Origin: Pyrenula massariospora
Taxonomy: Eukaryota; Ascomycota; Eurotiomycetes; Pyrenulales; Pyrenulaceae
Direction of reading: 5' to 3'
Assembly: GCA_021030905.1 (NCBI GenBank)
Contig: JAGFMI010000009.1
Location: forward strand, 248,001 to 312,000
Length of the DNA: 64,000 nt
The translations under genes and the position numbers were made by a program. The notes under the pieces are model-generated. The model was not told where the DNA came from. It did no database searches and worked only from the letters and a program-made list of their open reading frames with translations. This document shows, in pieces, positions 54,616-64,000 of the stretch (the first letter of the stretch is position 1; every line of letters starts with the position of its first letter).

Positions 54616-56703
54616 CTAAGCTTTTGCCCCCTCTTTCTTCTTCCTAAGATCCTTCCAACCCATCCCCCACGCAAACACAAAACACCCCACCGCCATCCCC
54701 GCCGTCAGGTAGAAATTCCGATCGACACTCTTCGCATACGCAGTCAACACGCCCGGCAAGTTAGAGCTGGGAATAGCTTTCCGGAACTCTGTCGCGCCGG
54801 CAGCAATGACAGTTTGAGGATCGACCGAAGGCGCATATTTGGGGATCTGGGTCTTGAGGCTGTTGGTGAAGATGAGGCTGGCGAAGCTGAGGAACAGTGC
54901 TCCGGAGAGAGATTGGCTGAACATGATGAGGGCCATGGCGAGGGGGAGCTGGTTTGGGGGTGTTGTGTTTTGGACGGCGATGATAGGCTGGGAGGTGCAT
55001 GCGAGGTTAGTGGTTGTTGTGGAATGTTGAGCTGTGTGATGGGGAAGATGGGTCTCACCATCTGTAGTCCAATACCGCGGCCAAAGCCGGCGAGTATCTG
55101 ATACCCAATCCATTTCCCTATAGATGTTCCAGGTGAGAAGGTGGAGATGAGACCACTTGCAACTGCATTGATAATAGCACTCGTGATGGTTATAGGAATG
55201 TAAAATCCAATTCTTTGGACTATGGGGATGTCAGTGACGAACGTTCTCGAAGGATGTCAGCTCACGTAGCGCCCCAGAGCTCACAGCACCGAAGATGTTG
55301 CTCAAGATGCTTGGCAGCATGTAGACACCACTCAATGTTGGAGATACGCCTTTAACAGCCTGGAAATAGATAGGGAGATAGTAGGAGTAGCAAAACAGCA
55401 ACCCTGTCAGAAGTCCATACACCAAACAGCTCGACCAAACAGTCTTTTTCCGAGCTATGGAGCGTGGAATCATGGCATTATCTCCTTTGTAGTAATCCCA
55501 AGCCATCCAAACGATGAACGTAGCTCCTGCACCGCAGAAGAGTCCGATAACTCGAGAGCTGTTCCAAGGGTATGTGACGCCACCATATTGTAGAGCAAGC
55601 AGCAACATGATTGATGCTGGAGCAAAAATTGCAAAGCCGATCAGATCGAGTTTGGACGGGAGTGAGCGGAGGACCGACATGGGAGGAGGTTTTGGGGTTT
55701 GTGTGGGGACGTGGACGAGTCCTAGCATCACTACAAGGAGGGCACCGATGGGAAGATTAATGTAGAAGCCTGGTACACATTAGTCCTTCGAGCAAAGAGA
55801 GATATTAGACAATGTAAGGAGATTGTGTGACTTACACCAACGCCAGCTCACATACTGTGTAAGAAGTCCTCCAATCAACGGCCCCATAACCACCCCAAGT
55901 TGTGAAACTGGATAATAAGCCAAAAAAATATCTTAAAATTAAACGAGCTTGAACTTACTACCCATAGCAATACCAAGCAGCACTAAGGAAGCTGTTAGTC
56001 ACGTGATGAAAAGAAAGAGTTTAGAGAGATCATACATGGTCTCTTCTCTAAAGGACCGCATTCAGCAATGATTACCATGGCGCCATTCAAGATGCCCGAG
56101 GTTCCAATCCCTGCGATTGCTCGTCCAACAATCAGGGCCTTTGAGGACCGAGCTACTGCACATACCAAGGAACCCACTTCAAAGACGGCAAAGAACGACA
56201 TAAAAGTCCACTATATACCTGGTCAATAAAAAAGTGGAAGAGGATATAATAAGGACAGCTTTGCAGACCTTCGCTTTAAAGTTCATGTAAACCCTTCCTG
56301 TCAGTGGTTGAAGCGTTGCGCTAAAACGAAGTCAGTCAGTCCGTCTACAAGAATTATGTATGATCACAACGCCGCACCTTGAAATCTGGTATGCACTACC
56401 ATACCATCCGACATCTGGCAGGGAGTGGAAGACGCTCGTGATGTGGGGTATGGCCGTGACAATAATCGAAGCATCCAAGAGCATGAGAAAACAGGCAAGA
56501 GTGACGCCGGCCATGATGTTAATCAGTTTGATGCCAGAAACCCATTGAGGCTCTTGTTCCAATGACTTAGGAGGCTCATTGGATCTTGATTGAGACTTCT
56601 CGGAAGAGAGAATAGAGGGAGCACGTTCAGTCTTCTCTATATCAGGTTCAAAATCCTGCTGGGGAAGCCCAGGGATAGGAGGGCTTGGTGTTGTCGATGC
56701 CAT
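54616..56703 (-). CDS. MFS drug/toxin exporter (DHA2 type, 14 segments), 8 exons
   Basis: Exons 56703-56378, 56320-56269, 56210-56036, 55982-55959, 55907-55836, 55769-55266, 55219-55059 and 54987-54616 join in phase to 561 residues. Donors are GTGCGG, GTCTGC, GTATGA, GTAAGT, GTAAGT, GTGAGC and GTGAGA. The N-terminal 50 residues are cytosolic and Glu/Ser/Pro-rich. The first membrane segment carries the DHA2 motif [13 protein letters not shown] (D1). Motif A-like [16 protein letters not shown] and motif C-like [21 protein letters not shown] follow, then [19 protein letters not shown]. Later helices include [19 protein letters not shown] and [20 protein letters not shown]. These are typical of fungal toxin and mycotoxin efflux pumps in the plasma membrane, exchanging drug for protons. 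No break seen. The substrate may be the product of the nearby P450. Confidence 0.95.
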
Positions 56704-57449
56704 CTGGTAGGTTGCTGTTTGCTGGGTTTGAAAATAGACCAGGGTGCATCGGTAAAGCCTTCAGAGATATAAGAAGCTCTAGTTTATTGTAAATATCAAT
56801 GTCAATTCAAACAAGCCATGGGAACATTTTAAAAGGAGGGAGCTAGTGACTCTCAAGAGAATCGGGATTCAGCGAATCCCGACCCGAAATCCGAAACTCG
56901 GTGAGAACTATCGTATTTCCGAAATTCGCGACTCGTTCTCGGTGGGAAGGGTGGTGCTAAGCGTCGACTAGTTCGGGCGCATGATGGTGAGCGCGTCTTT
57001 TAGTTGGAACGTATGATGGTGAGGGGTGAACACGATTGTGACTCACCCTGCTCTGATCGAAATGGTACTAGCGTTCTTGACGCTTTCAAGCACCTACCAC
57101 CGCGATGACTTCAGCCATCACATCGAGTATCTTTTCATGTGTTAAATGACAGTGATAAAATAGCTTGGACGTATAGAGAAAATATGCAGTGACTACTGGT
57201 TAGTAAAGTGAAACAAATTACTAACGGCAATAACTTGTTCGCTCGAAAACGCAAGGATGCTTCTGCTAGCCGCGACCTAATCAGCAAAGGTTTGGACTGG
57301 ACAGTCATCTTCACGTCTGGCGGCTGCTTCTTTATCGCGATAATAACATTTTGAGGCTCGTCGGCGTCCTTCTGAGGCGTATACAAGGGCCCTTTCACAT
57401 GCATGTTTCCTACGGTACGCATGATGGTCTGTGTGCGCCGCCGCATGCG
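56704..57449. other. Intergenic with a hairpin and transposon flank
   Basis: MFS promoter region. A perfect hairpin is present at 56863-56881. The right part (57135-57446) has a basic minus-strand frame that could belong to the decayed transposon but shows no motif. Confidence 0.35.
56863..56881. repeat. Perfect short hairpin
   Basis: CGGGATTC, three-base loop AGC, GAATCCCG. Just downstream a second, spaced inverted pair (GAGAAC at 56903-56908, GTTCTC at 56935-56940) surrounds copies of CCGAAAT-like words. It lies 160 bases upstream of the MFS start and could be a dimeric-regulator site. Confidence 0.5.
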
Positions 57450-58900
57450 AAGTTACGGCATAAATTCATTACGAATCAAGAGGCTCTCCGACAGGCCCGT
57501 TTCGGATCCCGTCAAGTCCTCTTTTACCTTAATTCGCATGATTTCGCTGAAATCCGAGACTTGAGTGCGAACTTTCTTTGCGAATTTCCTAAAATGATAA
57601 GCATTGGTGGGAGCAATGCCGTAATGAGAACCGAATTCAGGGATTAAAGATCGCATACAAATGTCGAGGTCGGCATGTGCAGCGGCATGCTGACGCGCGG
57701 TTTCGATACGGACTGCACAATCAAATGGCCACATACCAGTATCCCGAAAGGCATGTTTGAGAACGGAGGATTTGAAGGCTTCACCGTGAAATGTCTGAAT
57801 TGCCACCATAAATTGATCTCATTGGACCACACATTTCTAGACACAGTACCTCGTCTATCATCTCAACATATTATCATTTTGATTGCTGGAAGATATCGAT
57901 AGCTAGAGGCTGAAGAAAATACGTAAAGTGTGACGGTAAAGTACCGACCTGAATACCCTGCTTTAAGGGAGTTGTCGCTTGACTTGCGGCTGTCGTTATC
58001 GAAAACATAAAGGCGTTGTGTGCCTCTAACCTTCAAGCTTTAAAGGCTATCAAAATGTTTCAGCCAAATAAGATCGACCTCCTTGTTGGAATAACCAGAT
58101 TGGGTGATGATGAAGGTAATGTCGTCGTTTAACTTATTGATGGAGTGCTACGCGGCTAAATTGATCTGCGAGAGTGATAAAAAGAGGAATGTAGTCGGCA
58201 GCAATATTGATAACATCGATGAGATATGAGCTCTTGCGCTAGGGTCGGCCCGATACCGACATTTGTTTAAAGGTGCTTAAATGACAAGCTGAGCGTGGCT
58301 GTAGTTTATTAAATGACTTGTCCCAACCATTTCCGAGACTTTTTCTCGAACAACCTCCACTTTCAAGGATTCGATCAAGCAAATCATACCCCTAGTCGAT
58401 TGGTTTGGGCGCCTGTATCATCCTTCCATCCGCCGCAAGCGATTTCGGCTTTTTTAGTAATGACTCCGGGGTGACGTTGAAGAATATAAATGGCCCAAGT
58501 TGTGCCGACTTGAATGATCGAGTCTTCATCGCAACTGCCCATCATGATGGTTATGGTTGCGTTAATCTACTTTTTGTGCATCGCAACCTAGCCATTGTCA
58601 AGAATAGTGGCATGCTTTACCAAAGCTTACGCTTCAGCATCAATAAGACGTCTGTTGTAGCCACTACCGTCAATTTGGAAGTTTTCACTTCAAGAAGTTA
58701 TTTTCTTTGCCAACGATTTACCTCGACCTGAAGGGTCGCCTCTGGAAACTTTCTTCAGTCGGTCATTCAGGTACTTTAAGGCCGCCTCAATGCGTCTGTC
58801 TCCGTCTTGATCAGTCGAATCAGGCGTGGAGTTGTGGCAAATAGCGTCGTCGAGGTATTGTATCATCAGAAATGCTCATAACGGTAACAATTGCTGTTGC
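57450..58900 (-). mobile_element. Relic of a pogo/Tc1-mariner-type DNA transposon
   Basis: A minus-strand frame (57809-57453) reads like the end of a DDE-superfamily transposase: IQTFHGEAFKSSVLKHAFRD then TGMWPFDCAVRIETARQHA, the 'AFR.TG..P.d...' block found after the catalytic core of pogo-like elements. Further upstream (58.75-58.85 kb) RRIEAALKYLNDRLKKVSRG resembles the N-terminal helix-turn-helix of such transposases. The order along the minus strand is as expected, but the middle is unreadable, with many stops and frame changes, so the copy is dead. No terminal inverted repeats were identified, and the ends given are estimates. Confidence 0.45.
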
Positions 58901-59199
58901 GCTGTCAGGTACTCAAGGCATTGAAAGCACCAGCACCATTTAGATCAGGGTGGGACACGGTTATGCTTCCTTGTCGGAATGTTATAAGCGCGGCAGACGA
59001 GGCACTTGCGGCGGTTGAAGAAGGTTGCAGTGCCCAAAAGAATGATCTTGGAAAATGGGCGTCTTTATCCCAACATACCCTATGTATTCTTGGATGGTTT
59101 CGTAGCTTCAAAAGTCAGGATTTTCTGGCCCGACTCAATCTACTGGCATCGAACTTCAATCCTATCCCCGTCCATAATTGTGCAGAAGTCGTCAACACA

Positions 59200-61140
59200 T
59201 TAGTGATCGGGAAATAATACAAGATCCATGAACCAATCATCAGAGACCTCTGTAGCAAAGGTGTCCAGAAAGGTCTCCTCGTTGATATTCTGCGCGGGAG
59301 GAGTTGGAGCTGTCTCGGCGCCGAGTTTTGCCTCCCATTCAGCCTTGTAAGATTGATACACGTGTGCGGCTCGAGTGAATATATCACTGTCGGGACTTTC
59401 GCTGTTATTCAGTCCGTTTAGGATGGCTACTTGCTTTAGGCTGTTGATAACACGATTGGAGGTAATGATTACATCTGCGATCTTGCTATTCCGATACTCG
59501 TTCCAGATTGGACCTTTGAGTGTTGTGATTCGATAGAGCATTTTGAGGCAGCGCGTCAGCTGCATGAACACGGAGAACGGGAGTCCAAGGTAATCAGTGG
59601 GTGGTATGGAGAAGAAGATGTCAAACCAGGATTTGACTGACTCATGGCCTACATCCAGGAATTTTTTTTGTTGAATTGTTAATTGGTCTGTCCCAAGAAG
59701 TGTGACTAACCCCGTCGTCTCTAACTCTGTGCTATAGAAATGCAAAAGTACTGGCTCTGCTATCATGTGAGTGGAAATATTGATCAAAGAATGCATGGTA
59801 CCTTACTAGTATTTGAGAATTTAAGTAGGAGATCAGTCTTCAAATCATGCATTTGCTGGCAGTATTGCTCGATATTCAGAGACGCGGGTTGTCCTGTACT
59901 TTCCACTGTTCTGTTGAACCATTTTGCCAATGTCAGCTGCTCGACAATCAGCTGCAACCGAACTTGTTGAACTAAAATTTCGTCGTTGGGACATTCTTTG
60001 GCTGTATCTAGAATTCGAATGCACTCATCCATTTCTGGCGTCCATCGTAACGCATCAGTCTTCTGTAAGTGTGTTGACAGTCTGTACACCGATAAGTCTC
60101 TGCTCAACTGAGTTTAGGATTGGACTTACATGGATGAGACTAGAAAGCAGCCAAGTACGGCTCTTCGCCCCTCCATTGTGCGAGGGAAAGATGGCTTTAG
60201 GCAGACATTCATTGTCTCATGTGTCTCTTGTGGTATAGCCTTATTAAGACCAAGATCAAATACCAGAGATATCGCCAACTGAGTATAGACGGCTAAGAAA
60301 GGCTTTTTGTGGCCTTCGCAGTGAGACCTGAAAGAATGTAATTAGTAATTAACCCACGACTTTCGGACTACGATGATAGCAAGAACCATACCAACCAATA
60401 AGTGCCAGCAAGCCCAGGAGGAGATCAAGGTTCCTCTTTGACTCGAATATAATCTCATGCGCTATTATTTGTCGTATTTTGCAGTCTAGTCCTTGTTGCT
60501 GTAATGTGGATTTCGGGCTGACTGCCATAATGGATAGCCATAAAAACGGCCGCTCTTTTCGAAGTTGCCGAACATTGGTCGTGGAGGGGATGTATACGAA
60601 GGGGAAATAATTTAAATTACAGGTTTGGAAATTCTTTAGACATTCCTCGGCCTCCACTGGCGAAGGCTCGTCCACATTATGGAAAGGAGATGGTTGGTGC
60701 TTGAATGGGAAGCTCGTGGAATGAGAAGACTCGACTTGCTGCTGGACAGTGCCATCATTCAGAGGATTCCCAGTGGTATTCGAGGATTGTGAAGATGACT
60801 TGATAGTGTCGGACTGTTTCCCGGCCTGGATGAGTGATACGAGGCCATCTAGCTTCTCCTCGAGTTGGGAATTGTTCAACATCGCGGGCTTCCTTGCATT
60901 ACGGCGCCGAACTGCCTTTGATGGGACACATGCTTTGTTGATTCGGTGACACCTGTGAAAAGCAATCAACAACCATGTCCGAAATATACACATGATTTCA
61001 GGCATCTAAAGGTCCCCACATCGAGTTACTAACCTCTCACAAGGCCCACCAGCCTGACGAACGATACACTTGCATTTGGACTGAGCACAGTTGGCACAAG
61101 CGTGGCCATATGGTGCTGATGATGTGACTTCCTTCACCAT
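59200..61140 (-). CDS. Zn2Cys6 transcription factor, 5 exons
   Basis: Exons 61140-61034, 60952-60392, 60327-60130, 60099-59807 and 59759-59200 join in phase to 572 residues. The fourth exon's acceptor is the least certain (several AGs near 60100). Residues 15-46 are the binuclear zinc cluster of the CxNCxxSKCKC...CERCHRxxKxC kind (Leu3/War1-like), split by the first intron inside the cluster, as is common. A basic linker (SKAVRRRNARK) and a short coiled coil (LNNSQLEEKLDGLVSLIQ) for dimerisation follow. Then comes the fungal-specific middle homology region with LNYFPFVYIPSTTNVRQLRK, RPFLWLSIMAV and GLLALIGWSHCEGHKKPFLAVY. It probably controls nearby genes such as the MFS pump or P450. The target is inferred only. 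Confidence 0.88.
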
Positions 61141-61641
61141 AATGAGCACTTTGGTCTAGAAGACCTTATTTCTCAGCGCTGGGGAGAGAAATGCAAATAT
61201 TTAAAAGTTGGCATAGATACCTAATGCTTTATGACCGCGCCCTAGCGCATTCCGTGATTAATTTATCGCTCACAGAACGGCACTCGCTATGCCGAGGACG
61301 CTATCAGTTGGAGGATAACATTCAGCTGATGATTAATCTCATATCCAAGGCTATGGCCGGGGCGGTCCGAATTTTAGCCGTAGAGGGCTCTTTTACAGAC
61401 TAACGGGCTCAAAGCTGGCCGCGGCTAAAATCTGGGAGTTTCCCAATTGCACTGTACCTGGTCCGCCAAGAAATGCGGAGTGGACAAACGCCGGAACATC
61501 TGCGAAAGGACAGTCCGTGTGAGATCTGTCAACCTCCTGCCCATTCAAAGAGCGTGAAATTGCTCCTTGAATGTCAACATGATTCCCAGGCCAATCTCAG
61601 TGATCGCAATGGGCGCGCACTCTTTATGAAAAGTCAACACA
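61141..61641. promoter_or_regulatory. Divergent promoter region of the Zn2Cys6 and glutaminyl cyclase genes
   Basis: 500 bases between the two start codons. No TATA box or repeat was recognised. Short plus-strand frames lack content. CGG triplets typical of Zn2Cys6 targets occur, e.g. around 61359-61367, but not as a clear pair. Confidence 0.35.
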
Positions 61642-62826
61642 ATGCTTTGCAGGCCACGGCGCATCTTCAGCGTCGCACTCACCCTCATTTTGTACTGCAT
61701 TTGCGCCGATGCGTATACGAAGCTCTCCGATGATACCCTCAAGAATCTCCCTCGCCCAGGCAACGACTTCGACATTCGTAATGGTGTACTTCTCTCTCCG
61801 ATTCTGCGAACGCGCGTACCTGGCTCTGATGGTCAAGTTGCAGTTCAGAACCATTTTGCAGATTTCTTCCGCACCAGCCTTCCGGATTGGAACGTTGAAT
61901 ACCAGAATTCCAGTTCTACAACTCCGTTGTCGAACGGCGAAGAACTTCCTTTCGTCAACATAATCGCCTCTCGCGATCCTCCATGGGCAAGCGCCGGCGA
62001 TACTGCACGACTAACCTTGGTCGCCCATTACGATTCCAAGGTCAGCCCAGATGGTTTCATCGGTGCCATAGATAGCGCGGCTCCTTGTGCGATGCTTATG
62101 CATGTTGTGAGAAGTATAGATGCGGCATTGACCAAGAAGTGGGACAGAATGAAGGCCGAAGGTGTAGATACATTTGGCGGCGCTGAAGAGCACACGGGTA
62201 TCCAGGTCATATTTCTTGACGGAGAAGAGGCTTTTCTCTCTTGGACAGCCACCGACTCTCTCTATGGGGCTAGAAGTCTGGCCGAGCAATGGGATGGGGA
62301 ATTCTACCCGGCAATGAGCACCTACAAAAGCAAGCTCAATTCCATCAGCCTGTTTGTATTACTCGACCTTCTTGGCTCCTCAGAATACACGCCAGTACCC
62401 TCGTGGTTCAAAACGACGCACTGGGCGTATAAGAACATGGCCAATGTCGAAAAGCGGCTTCGAGACCTGGGGCAATTCAAGGGTCCTAATAAGAAGCCTT
62501 GGTTAAATGAAGCCGACAAAGCGGACGATGGGCAGTTCAACAGCCGCTGGATGCAAGACGACCATATTCCGTTTATCGATCGTGGAGTAGAGGTTCTTCA
62601 CCTTATCCCTGCCCACTTTCCGCACGTCTGGCACAATATCGAGGATGATGGGGAACATCTCGATATTCCAACGGTGGAAGATTGGGCCATGCTGACCACT
62701 GCCTTCACTGCTGAATGGATGGATCTGGAAGGATTCTTTGAAGTTGCTCCGCTGCCTGCGACGAACGAGCAGAAGAGGAGGGAGTGGAAGCGGACGGAGA
62801 CTGTGACAAGCAAAACGGAACTATGA
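61642..62826 (+). CDS. Secreted glutaminyl-peptide cyclotransferase-like enzyme (M28 fold)
   Basis: Intronless frame of 394 residues. Residues 1-24 (ending YCICADA) are a signal peptide. The M28-type zinc hydrolase fold carries the glutaminyl cyclase ligands: LVAHYDSKVSPDGFIGAIDS (Asp of the zinc site, about residue 130), VIFLDGEEAF (Glu-Glu, about 194) and LIPAHFPHVWHNIEDDGEHL (His ligand, about 328). The LDLLG and PFIDRGVEVLHLIP blocks are also characteristic. The enzyme converts N-terminal Gln (or Glu) of secreted proteins into pyroglutamate, protecting them from aminopeptidases. In fungi it acts in the secretory pathway on cell-wall and secreted proteins. No frame break; length is normal for the family. 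Confidence 0.93.
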   Translation: MLCRPRRIFSVALTLILYCICADAYTKLSDDTLKNLPRPGNDFDIRNGVLLSPILRTRVPGSDGQVAVQNHFADFFRTSLPDWNVEYQNSSSTTPLSNGEELPFVNIIASRDPPWASAGDTARLTLVAHYDSKVSPDGFIGAIDSAAPCAMLMHVVRSIDAALTKKWDRMKAEGVDTFGGAEEHTGIQVIFLDGEEAFLSWTATDSLYGARSLAEQWDGEFYPAMSTYKSKLNSISLFVLLDLLGSSEYTPVPSWFKTTHWAYKNMANVEKRLRDLGQFKGPNKKPWLNEADKADDGQFNSRWMQDDHIPFIDRGVEVLHLIPAHFPHVWHNIEDDGEHLDIPTVEDWAMLTTAFTAEWMDLEGFFEVAPLPATNEQKRREWKRTETVTSKTEL

Positions 62827-63757
62827 GCCCCACAAGCAAGTCCAATAAATTGAGACCAGCACCCCTCAAGGGCGTACGGGGATTTATGGCACTACGACAA
62901 CCGCTCTATTGGATGTGGTCATCTACAAGATACCGAATAACGTGTGTATTTATTCCTTTGCGCGGTCCAAGCTTAGTAGGCACTACCACGATTACACGAT
63001 GAAGTATTTTCGCTGAGAAGGTATTCGCTTGCGTCATAATCGTCTCAATTTGGCCCAGAAATCGGAGAGGTTGAAATAGGTAGATTTCACAGGGATGATG
63101 AGGAGATGAAGAACTCGCCGACAGGACTAACTTTGGTAGTATATGTTGCTATGGCAAGTATCCCGCAGCTCGAGCGCTATGGTCGATCGAGAGGGGCGTG
63201 ATTCGCGTTTTATCTGCTTGAATAGAGCACTCAGCTGCAATTTTGGAGCTATCCAATGAGTTGCAGAAGAGGGTTTGAGTCATGTTGGTCTGATGCATCG
63301 GAGACGCGTTATGCAGATCACGTTTTAAAAACATGTGTAAGGGCGAGGGATGATTGGAATCGACTATTCTACCTCTTCAGAGGACAGATAATTTAACATC
63401 TCCTGTCAGCTCAGCACCAGCGAGCGGTCATGTGGAGTTCCCTGATCACAAGAGTGAAACAAGGTCTTGGAAGCCGTGAGTCATCTTTAGCTTAAGACCG
63501 GGTGAATACTTCACTTCAGTCTCAGCGTGTTTGAATAGGCCCAAACACCAGGTGTTTTCTTAGCCTCAATAGCCACCCCACTTGCACTTTTCTCGATGTT
63601 TCTCTGGTCTTTCACTCTCTCTCTTCCACAACATCTTATCTCCAATCTGTTTCCTTCCCATCCATTACCGCTCTTCCCCTTTCGGTTTTCACGAGCTCCA
63701 CTAGGTATTTTCAATCTGCCGAGTTCACACAGAGAAACAATTCGAGAATAGGTAACC
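62827..63757. other. Intergenic
   Basis: 3' flank of the cyclase gene and a CT-rich promoter/leader (63590-63730) for the gene that starts at 63758. No further gene seen. Confidence 0.5.
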
Positions 63758-64000
63758 ATGGCTCCCCTTACTGAACGCGAAGTTCGCATGGTAGCGATTG
63801 CGTACGTTGCCAGCGACTTTCCCAAGGTACGTCAAACCCCATCGAAAGGTCCACGCTATGTGATACTGTCCAGCTTGTGTGTATCGTATTTGATTCTCCT
63901 CGTATTCTTAGTTTCTCCAAGAGTTACTCATACCTTTTGACACTTTCATCGCCCCGCGTCACCCATTTCTCACGTCGCAATTCTCAGATAAGCATAACAC
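63758..64000 (+). CDS. First exon(s) of a gene cut by the window edge
   Basis: An ATG at 63758 in ACCATGGCTCCC context, after a CT-rich leader, starts MAPLTEREVRMVAIAYVASD. The first exon is probably 63758-63826, ending FPK before GTACGTC. A second exon may start at 63988 after TTCTCAG and runs off the edge. The frame remains open to about 63940 if unspliced, but the splice signal is good. The short N-terminal helix with acidic and basic residues does not allow a family call. Confidence 0.55.

Noticed and set aside
54433-55101. 222-codon plus-strand frame
   Set aside because: Antisense shadow of the last exons of the MFS gene.
1-64000. CRISPR arrays, rRNA genes, plasmid or phage features
   Set aside because: No direct-repeat array, rRNA core or prokaryotic operon seen; the window is eukaryotic with spliceosomal introns.

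Overview
The window is nuclear DNA from a filamentous ascomycete (Pezizomycotina). The evidence is short introns (about 45-95 bases) with GTAAGT/GTATGT-like donors, CTAAC/CTGAC branch points and YAG acceptors; two intact and one decayed HET-domain genes; a mitochondrial tyrosyl-tRNA synthetase of the CYT-18 type; and many orphan F-box-like and secreted proteins. A leotiomycete is my best guess, but that is inference from gene style only. Exon structures were worked out by hand from splice signals and checked for reading-phase consistency.

Layout. 0-13.5 kb: the edge of a secreted-protein gene, an EF-hand/ZZ zinc-finger membrane protein (2.5-5.5 kb), a small Cys-rich membrane protein (6.3-7.0 kb), an F-box-like/MYND-like protein (7.8-9.0 kb) and a HET protein (11.1-13.5 kb). 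14-16 kb: a divergent pair of related F-box-like genes, one with a broken frame. 16.2-20.8 kb: three unrelated secreted proteins of unknown function. 22-25 kb: a PD-(D/E)XK nuclease-like gene facing away from an orphan three-exon gene. 26.3-28.2 kb: a second HET gene. 28.9-42.7 kb: a conserved housekeeping block with MSH6 (mismatch repair), mitochondrial TyrRS, a GH36 raffinose-synthase-like enzyme, a divergent small kinase and succinate-semialdehyde dehydrogenase. 43-45.2 kb: a mitochondrial membrane protein and a small orphan gene. 46-61 kb: an accessory stretch with a cytochrome P450, a decayed MDR alcohol-dehydrogenase-like gene, a decayed HET gene, a membrane-anchored short lectin-like propeller, a DHA2-type MFS exporter, a DNA-transposon relic and a Zn2Cys6 regulator. 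61.6-64 kb: a secreted glutaminyl cyclase and the first exon of a further gene.

How genes may work together. MSH6 and TyrRS are tandem on the minus strand, and the spacer between them holds an MluI-type cell-cycle box and a long imperfect hairpin. P450 + MDR relic + MFS exporter + Zn2Cys6 regulator is the usual parts list of a small detoxification or specialised-metabolism cluster, here without a backbone enzyme and partly decayed. HET genes, a HET relic, the nuclease-like gene and orphan F-box-like genes give the 7-28 kb region an allorecognition/defence flavour. I found no single feature I can call a proven new system. The best leads are the secreted trio, the lectin-like membrane protein and the decaying metabolic set.
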